A program made the translations under genes and the position numbers. Shown piece by piece: positions 7,368 to 11,602 of a DNA stretch of 11,602 nt (its first letter is position 1; each line of letters begins with the position of its first letter). The notes below the pieces were generated by a model, which saw only the letters and a program-made list of their open reading frames with translations, did no database searches and was not told the origin of the DNA. Source of the stretch: Actinomycetota bacterium (GTDB lineage Bacteria > Actinomycetota > Thermoleophilia > Solirubrobacterales > Solirubrobacteraceae); the NCBI GenBank assembly GCA_019348575.1, contig JAHWJE010000014.1, forward strand, positions 1-11,602, written 5' to 3'.

Positions 7368-8579
7368 ATGAGCGAACGTGAGGTGGACATCCTGCTGATC
7401 GGCGGCGGCATCGCCTCGGCGGCCGCGGCCGCGGAGCTGCGCGCCGGCGGCTTCGACGGCTCGATCGCGCTCGCGACGCGCGAGCAGGATCCGCCGTACC
7501 ACCGCCCCCCGATCACGAAGAGCTATCTGCAGGGCCGCGAGCAGCGCTCCTCGACGCTCGTCCACCCCGAGTCGTGGTACGCCGACAACGACGTCGAGCT
7601 GCTCACGCGAACGCCGGTCATGGATCTCGACACGAGCGTCCGAACCGCGAAGCTCGGACGCGAGGTCGTCGGCTTCGGCCAGGCGCTCGTCGCAACCGGC
7701 GCGATGGTGCGCCGGCTGCGCGTCGAGGGAGCTCAGCGCGTGGGGATCCACTACCTGCGAGCGCTCGGCAACGCCGACTCGCTGCGCGAGGACCTCGAGC
7801 AGGCGCAGCGGGTCGCGATCGTCGGCGGGTCCTACATCGCCACGGAGGTCGCCGCTTCGCTGACGCTGCTGGGACGGCGGTGCACGCTCGTGATGCAGGA
7901 GGCGCTGCCGACCGAGCGTGGCTGCGGCGCCGTCGCGGGCCGCTTCGTGCGCGACCTGCTGACCTCGCACGGGATCGAGATCGAGGCCGAGGCCGACGTC
8001 GTCGAGTTCGCGGGGCAGGGCGAGGACGGGCGCGTCGAGGCCGTCGTCTGCGAGGACGGCCGCCGCGTGGAGTGCGACCTCGTCGTCGCCGGCGTGGGCG
8101 CCACGCCCGACGTCATGCTCGCGCGCAAGGCGGGTCTCGAGCTGGGGCAGAGCGGCGGCGTGGCGTGCGACAGCGGGCTGCGCACGTCCGTCGAGGGGGT
8201 CTTCGCGGCGGGCGACATGTGCGAGTACGACAGCGTGATCCACGGGCGCCGCGTGCGGATCGAGCACGAGGAGGTCGCCGCCGAGCAGGGTCGCCACGTC
8301 GCGCGCGCGATGCTCGGCGCCGGCTGGCCGTACTCCGAGGTTCCGTACTTCTGGTCGGACCTCGCCGACTGGGCGACGATCGAATGCGTCGGGGCGCCTG
8401 CGACGTGGGAAGAGGAGATCGTGCGCGGCGATCCCGCGAGCGGCAGCTTCAGCGTCTTCTACCTCGAGGACGGGAAGATCGCGGGGGCGCTCGCGGTCGG
8501 CCGCGCCGAGGATCTCGAGGCGGCGCGGTCGCTGATCGCCGAGGGCGCGCCCGCCGCCGCGGTTCACGAACTCGCCTAG
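7368..8579 (+). CDS. FAD-dependent NAD(P)H oxidoreductase, ferredoxin-reductase/AIF type
   Basis: This belongs to the two-dinucleotide-fold flavoprotein family that passes electrons from NAD(P)H through FAD to ferredoxin or rubredoxin partners. In the 403 residues I see the FAD motif GGGIAS (12-17), the family signature PPYHRPPITKSYL (42-54) and the NAD(P) motif GGSYIATE (153-160). The second FAD motif is VFAAGDMCEYDS (278-289). The EHEEVAAEQGRHVARAM block (299-315) and FWSDL (328-332) open the C-terminal reductase domain. The last Gly of the pyridine-nucleotide motif is Ala, as in some NADPH enzymes, so NADPH use is possible but not proven. No ferredoxin, cytochrome P450 or dioxygenase gene is next to it, so the electron acceptor is unknown. 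It appears to be a single-gene unit. Its stop is 30 bases from the stop of the convergent small gene. Confidence 0.85.
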   Translation: MSEREVDILLIGGGIASAAAAAELRAGGFDGSIALATREQDPPYHRPPITKSYLQGREQRSSTLVHPESWYADNDVELLTRTPVMDLDTSVRTAKLGREVVGFGQALVATGAMVRRLRVEGAQRVGIHYLRALGNADSLREDLEQAQRVAIVGGSYIATEVAASLTLLGRRCTLVMQEALPTERGCGAVAGRFVRDLLTSHGIEIEAEADVVEFAGQGEDGRVEAVVCEDGRRVECDLVVAGVGATPDVMLARKAGLELGQSGGVACDSGLRTSVEGVFAAGDMCEYDSVIHGRRVRIEHEEVAAEQGRHVARAMLGAGWPYSEVPYFWSDLADWATIECVGAPATWEEEIVRGDPASGSFSVFYLEDGKIAGALAVGRAEDLEAARSLIAEGAPAAAVHELA

Positions 8580-8609
8580 TCCCAGGCGATCGCGACGACG
8601 GACGGGGAG

Positions 8610-8834
8610 CTACGCGACGGGGTTGCCGGTGATGCGCGTGGCGGCGGCGCGGACGATCGGCGACAGCTCGCGGGGTGCGGAGCCCAGTCGCGTCGCGGCG
8701 GGACCGGCCTGCGCGACGTAGTACGGGCCGAGCGACGCGTACTCCTGCGCGGGCGCGCGCGAGCTGGTCGTCGCGTCGGGGCTCTGCATGACCGTACGCG
8801 CGTCCTCGCGGCGGGCGAAGAGGTTCCTCAGCAT
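8610..8834 (-). CDS. Orphan small protein, 74 residues, unknown function
   Basis: I do not recognise this protein. It starts MLRNLFARRED, has a Ser/Thr/Ala-rich middle (residues 16-30), a Tyr-bearing segment EYASLGPYYVAQAG (31-44) and a basic-hydrophobic end. It has no cysteine pair, no clear signal peptide and no membrane helix. Coding is supported by a textbook AGGAGG 7 bases before the ATG at 8834-8832 and by a TTGACA promoter box upstream. The ATG 6 bases earlier (8840-8838) would lie only one base from AGGAGG, so the second ATG is preferred. A longer reading to 8960 would run through the promoter and is unlikely. The gene is divergent from the antiporter unit and convergent with the oxidoreductase. 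Confidence 0.6.
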   Translation of the reverse strand: MLRNLFARREDARTVMQSPDATTSSRAPAQEYASLGPYYVAQAGPAATRLGSAPRELSPIVRAAATRITGNPVA

Positions 8835-8841
8835 GATCATC

Positions 8842-8847
8842 CCTCCT
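8842..8847 (-). promoter_or_regulatory. Strong ribosome binding site of the 74-residue gene
   Basis: The minus strand reads AGGAGG with a 7-base spacer to ATG 8834-8832. It is the best Shine-Dalgarno sequence in the window and it decides between the two closely spaced ATG codons. Confidence 0.7.
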
Positions 8848-8884
8848 CTCGATGGCCGATGAGCCGTTCGGTTCTGCAGGCTCG

Positions 8885-8912
8885 TGACTAGGACGGCAGA
8901 CGCGCGTGTCAA
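8885..8912 (-). promoter_or_regulatory. Sigma-70 type promoter of the 74-residue gene
   Basis: On the minus strand a perfect TTGACA (8912-8907) is followed after 16 bases by TAGTCA (8890-8885), a weak -10 box. Transcription would start near 8878 and give a leader of about 44 bases that carries the AGGAGG. The -10 assignment is the weaker half. Confidence 0.45.
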
Positions 8913-9100
8913 CGGGCCGCACCAGGACAGCGGCCCGCGGCGGCGATCGCAGCGGCGCAACCGACATCCCGGCCTCTGCAGTGGCGCGGACGCAGGCCGA
9001 GCCGGCGTGGCGGGACAACCCGTTCGCCTGGCCCTGCTTCAGGTTCCCGACGAGTCGGTGCGCCGGCCGATGCAGTGATCGCGGGCCGGGCGCGCCGGTG

Positions 9101-9106
9101 CACAAT
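9101..9106 (+). promoter_or_regulatory. -10 element of the antiporter unit (leaderless type)
   Basis: CACAAT lies 6 bases before ATG 9113, the same layout as the other unit starts in the window although its first base departs from TANNNT. In the divergent spacer between it and the small-gene promoter (8913-9100) I see nothing I can name. Confidence 0.35.
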
Positions 9107-9112
9107 AGCGCC

Positions 9113-9370
9113 ATGACCCGTATCGACGAGACACGCCTGCCGGGGATCGGGATCCGTCATGACTTCGTGACCGCGGCAGGCACAAAGATCGGCGTGATCA
9201 CCTTCCGCGACGGCCGCCGTGAGCTCGTCGTCTTCGCCGAGCGCGACCCCGACGAGTGCCGCGCGAGCGTGCAGCTCGACGAGGAGGACGCGCACACGCT
9301 GGCGGACCTGCTCGGTGGGTCGCAGATCATCGAGCACCTCGAACGCGAGCGGGAGCGACCGCCTACGTAA
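9113..9370 (+). CDS. Antiporter regulatory subunit, KhtT-like N-terminal domain only
   Basis: The 85-residue protein matches the N-terminal domain of KhtT-type regulators of K+(NH4+)/H+ antiporters. It has the opening ETRLPGIGIRHDF (6-18), the GTKIGVITFRDGRREL stretch (23-38), the DPDECR block (45-50) and the LADLLGG helix (67-73). Known family members run to about 160 residues because an RCK_C (TrkA-C) domain, the ligand and c-di-AMP sensing part in KhtT, follows. Here translation stops 12 residues after that point and the antiporter gene starts at the next base, so the sensor domain is missing and not merely frame-shifted. ATG 9113 behind the -10 box gives the standard start; the in-frame extension to 8906 is non-homologous. 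It is directly followed by its membrane partner with zero spacing (TAA GTG). Confidence 0.78.
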   Translation: MTRIDETRLPGIGIRHDFVTAAGTKIGVITFRDGRRELVVFAERDPDECRASVQLDEEDAHTLADLLGGSQIIEHLERERERPPT

Positions 9371-10585
9371 GTGGTGGTCAGCGCCACAGCGACGACCGGT
9401 CCGGTCGCGCCGTTCCTCGTCGAGGTCGGCATCCTCGTCGCCGCGCTCGCCGCTGTGGCGCGGCTGGCGAGCGCGCTGCGGCTGCCGGCCGTGCCGCTGT
9501 ATCTGCTCGTCGGCGTGGCCGCCGGCAGCGGCGGCCTGCTGCCGTTGGGGTTCAGCGCCGACTTCATCGCGGCCGGCGCGCAGATCGGCGTGCTGTTGCT
9601 GCTGTTCATGCTGGGGCTCGAGTTCTCGGGCGACGATCTCGCCGCCAGCCTGCGCAGCGGCCGCGCCGCGTCGGCGCTCGATGCCGTCAACGCACTCCCC
9701 GGGCTGCTCGTCGGGCTGGCGCTCGGATGGTCGCTGCCGGCGGCGCTCCTGCTCGCGGGCGCGAGCTACGTATCGTCGTCCGGGATCATCGCGAAGCTGC
9801 TCGACGAGCTCGATCGCATCGGCAACCGCGAGACCCCGGTCGTGCTGGGCATCCTCGTCGCCGAGGACATCGCGATGGCGGCGATCCTGCCGATCTCCGC
9901 GGTCGTCGTCTCCGGCGAGCCTCTCCTGCGATCCGTCCTGACCGCCGCGGGCGCCCTGACCGTGGCCGGCTGCGCGGTGCTCGTGGCCGTGCGCCACGGC
10001 CACCGCCTCAGCCGGCTGCTGGTGCACAGCTCCGACGAAGCCGTGCTGCTGTCGGTGCTCGGCCTCGTTCTCCTCGTCGGCGCCGCGGCCGAGGCGGCGA
10101 GCATCTCGGCCGCGATCGGGGCGTTCCTCGTCGGCATTGCGCTGTCCGATCCGGTTGCCGAGCGCACGCGGCAGTTGATGCGCCCCTTGCGGGACGTGTT
10201 CGCCGCGACGTTCTTCGTGTTCTTCGGGCTGCGCATCGACGCGGGCGCGCTGACCGCCGTGGTCGGCGCGGCCGTCGTGCTGTGGGTGGTGAGCGCCGCG
10301 CTGAAGGTCGCGACCGGCTGGTGGGCCGCACGCCGCGCCGGCATCGGCAGGCGCGGGGCCGCCCGCGCCGGAACCGCGCTCGTCGCGCGCGGCGAGTTCT
10401 CGATCCTGCTCGCGCAGCTCGGGGTGTCTGCCGGGCTCGAGCCGCAGCTCGCTCCGCTGGCGATGGCCTACGTATTGCTGTGCGCGATCAGCGGCCCGCT
10501 GCTGGCGCGCAGCTCGGACGCGATCTTCGACGCGCTGACCGTCCGGCGCCCCCGTGTCAGGAGCCACCGCGGTACGGTTGGCTAG
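9371..10585 (+). CDS. Cation:proton antiporter, CPA2/KhtU-KefB family
   Basis: This is an integral membrane exchanger swapping protons for K+, Na+ or NH4+; the cation cannot be read from sequence. The 404 residues are almost wholly hydrophobic, with about 11-13 membrane segments. Family blocks are LLLLFMLGLEFSGDDL (75-90), the discontinuous-helix SSSGIIAKLLDE (135-146), the ion-site pair E165-D166 in ILVAEDIAMA (161-170), GAFLVGIALS (250-259), FFVFFGLRID (281-290) and VARGEFSILLAQLG (338-351). In KefB-type proteins the pair is often Gln-Asp. There is no cytoplasmic RCK/TrkA-N domain after the membrane part, so any regulation would come from the small subunit encoded directly upstream. The start is GTG 9371, with GTG 9374 as an alternative. 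The stop codon is shared with the convergent sigma remnant through a CTAG palindrome. Confidence 0.87.
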   Translation: MVVSATATTGPVAPFLVEVGILVAALAAVARLASALRLPAVPLYLLVGVAAGSGGLLPLGFSADFIAAGAQIGVLLLLFMLGLEFSGDDLAASLRSGRAASALDAVNALPGLLVGLALGWSLPAALLLAGASYVSSSGIIAKLLDELDRIGNRETPVVLGILVAEDIAMAAILPISAVVVSGEPLLRSVLTAAGALTVAGCAVLVAVRHGHRLSRLLVHSSDEAVLLSVLGLVLLVGAAAEAASISAAIGAFLVGIALSDPVAERTRQLMRPLRDVFAATFFVFFGLRIDAGALTAVVGAAVVLWVVSAALKVATGWWAARRAGIGRRGAARAGTALVARGEFSILLAQLGVSAGLEPQLAPLAMAYVLLCAISGPLLARSSDAIFDALTVRRPRVRSHRGTVG

Positions 10586-10800
10586 TTGCGACCTGACGGG
10601 TCGGTCGCCGCCGCGGCGAGCTTGCTCAGCGCGCGGCGCTCGATCTGGCGCACTCGCTCGCCGCTCAGTCCCAGCCGGTCGCCGACGCTCCGCAGCGAGC
10701 GCTCTTCGCCGTCGTCGTCGAGTCCATAGCGCGCGCGCAGCACGTCGCGCTCGCGATCGCTGAGGCCGGCCAGCAGCGCGTGCAGCTCCTCGACCTCGAC
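10582..10800 (-). pseudogene. 3' remnant of a sigma-70 factor gene (region 4 only)
   Basis: The last 68 codons encode a clean sigma-70 region 4 of the RpoD/SigA type. It has GLSDRERDVLRARYGLDD (8-25 of the remnant), then a helix-turn-helix with SVGDRLGLSGERVRQIERRALSKL (34-57), trimmed here to the hallmark GERVRQIERRALSKL that contacts the -35 box. Regions 1-3 are absent. The frame stays open to 11241, but beyond about 10800 its codons (ACT, GCT, CAT, CTT, GTT, GGT in a row) are unlike this genome, and the DNA there is better explained by the opposite strand. The C-terminus is intact and its TAG overlaps the antiporter's TAG. This is a beheaded gene whose 5' part was replaced at the junction; a functional stand-alone region 4 protein is unlikely, since no start signal is seen. 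Confidence 0.75.
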
Positions 10801-10866
10801 GGCACCAACGTCAAGATGAGCAGTGACGGCGGCGTGACCAAGCTCGAAGGCACCGTGGCCAAGCTG
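10801..10866 (+). other. Unassigned filler at the two-sigma junction
   Basis: These 66 bases or so lie between the minus-strand sigma region 4 and the first recognisable ECF residues. On the plus strand the codons almost all end in C or G and run in frame into the ECF gene, so they look like real plus-strand coding DNA. They read GTNVKMSSDGGVTKLEGTV, which fits neither sigma family. The origin is unknown. The edges are estimates, good to about 10 bases. Confidence 0.5.
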
Positions 10867-11322
10867 TCCACGGCCGCCGCCGACGCCCTCATGGCCATCC
10901 TCGCCAAGCTCGACCAGTACCGCGGGGAGAGCCGTTTCACGACGTGGGCCTACAAGTTCGCGCTGCTCGAGGCCTCGGTGAAGGTCCGCCGCCGCGCATG
11001 GCGCGACCGCGAAGTCCCGCTCGAGCCAGACGCCTGGGCACTGATCGCCGACCAGGCGCTCGCACCCGAAGCCGCAGTTGAGGGAACAGAGCTCATCCAC
11101 GTGCTGCAGCGCGCGATCGCCGAGCGCCTCACCGCGCACCAACGCAACGTACTCGTCGCCCTCGCGATCAACGGCGTGCCCATCGACGTCCTCGCCGACC
11201 GGCTCGGCACCACCCGCGGCGCGCTCTACAAGACCCTGCACGACGCGCGCCGCAAACTCCGCACAGAGCTAGCCGACCACGGATTCGCGATCCAACCGCA
11301 AAGAAGCGGAGAATCGACATGA
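10816..11322 (+). CDS. ECF-like sigma factor, 5'-truncated
   Basis: This is a sigma-70 family protein of the short (regions 2 and 4) type, which would direct RNA polymerase to stress promoters. From ATG 10816 there are 168 residues. The end of region 2.2 and regions 2.3/2.4 are recognisable as ADALMAILAKLDQYRG (22-37) and SRFTTWAYKFALLEA (39-53). Region 4 spans about 105-149, with AHQRNVLVAL, DVLADRLGTTRGALYKT and a basic ending. Everything before residue 20 or so is non-homologous, so region 2.1 and most of 2.2, which bind the polymerase clamp, are missing. GTG 10780 is an alternative start but lies within the opposite sigma remnant, and neither start has a ribosome binding site. The stop overlaps the anti-sigma start (ATGA), as expected for a sigma/anti-sigma pair. 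It is probably inactive as it stands; it could also be an assembly artefact. Confidence 0.72.
   Translation: MSSDGGVTKLEGTVAKLSTAAADALMAILAKLDQYRGESRFTTWAYKFALLEASVKVRRRAWRDREVPLEPDAWALIADQALAPEAAVEGTELIHVLQRAIAERLTAHQRNVLVALAINGVPIDVLADRLGTTRGALYKTLHDARRKLRTELADHGFAIQPQRSGEST
11308..11311 (+). promoter_or_regulatory. Ribosome binding site of the anti-sigma gene
   Basis: GGAG (followed by AA) stands 7 bases before ATG 11319, inside the end of the sigma gene. The anti-sigma protein can therefore be translated on its own as well as by coupling. Confidence 0.55.
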
Positions 11323-11585
11323 CCGAAAACCACTCCCAGCGCGACCCGCAACCGCGCCTCACCGGCATCCTCGCTCGCGTACTCGGCCCCGTAGGCCCCG
11401 AAGTCACGTGCGAGCAGTGCTTCCAGCTGCTCGACCAATACGTCGACCGCGAACTCGCGCACGGCGACGCCGACGCCGATCTCCCCGGCATGCGGGCGCA
11501 CCTCGAAGGCTGCCCCGCCTGTCATGAGGACTACGAGAGCCTCCGCGAGCTGACCGCCGGCACATCCAGCCGCCTTCCCCGCTGA
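11319..11585 (+). CDS. Zinc-binding anti-sigma factor (zf-HC2/ZAS type)
   Basis: This is a predicted soluble anti-sigma factor that would hold the adjacent ECF sigma inactive. In 88 residues the ZAS signature H61-x3-C65-x2-C68 is clear (HLEGCPAC), preceded by the usual CEQCFQLLDQYVDREL helix (31-46), whose C31 and C34 can supply the further zinc ligand. There is no membrane segment, so a cytoplasmic, possibly redox-sensitive, sensor of the RsrA kind is one option. The gene overlaps the sigma stop by 4 bases. Its codon use is laxer than in the left part of the window: I count GAA and GAG four times each here, whereas in era I saw only GAG. After the stop only 17 bases of window remain. Confidence 0.82.
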   Translation: MTENHSQRDPQPRLTGILARVLGPVGPEVTCEQCFQLLDQYVDRELAHGDADADLPGMRAHLEGCPACHEDYESLRELTAGTSSRLPR

Positions 11586-11602
11586 CGCACCGCCACAAGT
11601 CC

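Noticed and set aside
2799..8567. Very long minus-strand open frames (for example 2799-4637, 4810-7242, 6981-8567).
   Set aside because: They are antisense shadows of strongly recognised plus-strand genes; their products are Arg/Ala/Asp-rich without domains. Long empty frames are expected at this GC content.
9089..9096. GGCGCGCC palindrome before the antiporter unit as an operator.
   Set aside because: At eight bases of pure G/C in such a genome it is expected by chance and has no second copy in the spacer.
8906..9112. N-terminal extension of the KhtT-like protein.
   Set aside because: It crosses the -10 box and has no similarity; family proteins begin at the ETxLPGIG block just after ATG 9113.
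8449..9114. 221-codon minus-strand open frame covering the small-gene region.
   Set aside because: It is in a different frame from the signal-supported 74-residue gene, overlaps the end of the oxidoreductase, and has only Arg/Pro-rich content with no start signal.
10801..11241. Extended N-terminal part of the minus-strand sigma frame.
   Set aside because: It has no sigma region 2 or 3 motifs and T-ending codons unlike the genome; it is antisense to the ECF-like gene.

Overview
The window is chromosomal DNA from a very GC-rich bacterium, almost certainly an actinomycete-phylum (Actinomycetota) member and probably of the class Thermoleophilia (Solirubrobacter/Conexibacter/Patulibacter type). 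This rests on the near-exclusive use of G/C-ending codons, the gene order hrcA-dnaJ ... phoH-ybeY-era typical of actinobacteria, a prmA gene directly behind dnaJ, and the style of the sigma and anti-sigma proteins. The lineage is my inference and no database was searched.

Layout. Positions 52-7317 carry a compact plus-strand block of heat-shock, ribosome-maturation and RNA-metabolism genes: hrcA (repressor), dnaJ (co-chaperone), prmA (L11 methyltransferase), ndh (type II NADH dehydrogenase), a GatB/YqeY-like gene, phoH (ATPase), ybeY (endoribonuclease/ribosome maturation) and era (16S-binding GTPase). Within sub-operons (hrcA-dnaJ-prmA; yqeY-phoH-ybeY-era) neighbours overlap by 1-4 bases or lie a few bases apart. 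New sub-operons begin with a -10-like hexamer 6-10 bases before the start codon, which suggests leaderless mRNAs. A stand-alone FAD/NAD(P) ferredoxin-reductase-type oxidoreductase follows (7368-8579).

From 8580 on the content is more accessory. There is a 74-residue minus-strand orphan protein with its own TTGACA promoter box and a strong ribosome binding site. A two-gene monovalent cation/proton antiporter unit of the KhtT/KhtU type follows; its regulatory subunit has kept only the N-terminal domain and has lost the RCK_C (TrkA-C) sensor domain.

The most unusual spot is about 10780-10880. The 3' end of a housekeeping-type sigma-70 gene (region 4 only, minus strand) abuts an ECF-like sigma gene on the plus strand that has lost its own 5' part. 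Both genes are beheaded at the same junction, with roughly 65 bases of unassigned, plus-strand coding-like sequence between them. Codon usage to the right of the junction is visibly laxer (GAA, AAA, ACA, CTA, AGA appear). The ECF-like gene is followed by a small zinc-binding anti-sigma gene. This is either a real rearrangement or element boundary, or a chimeric join in the assembly; read mapping would decide. I see no tRNA, rRNA, CRISPR array, transposase or integrase.
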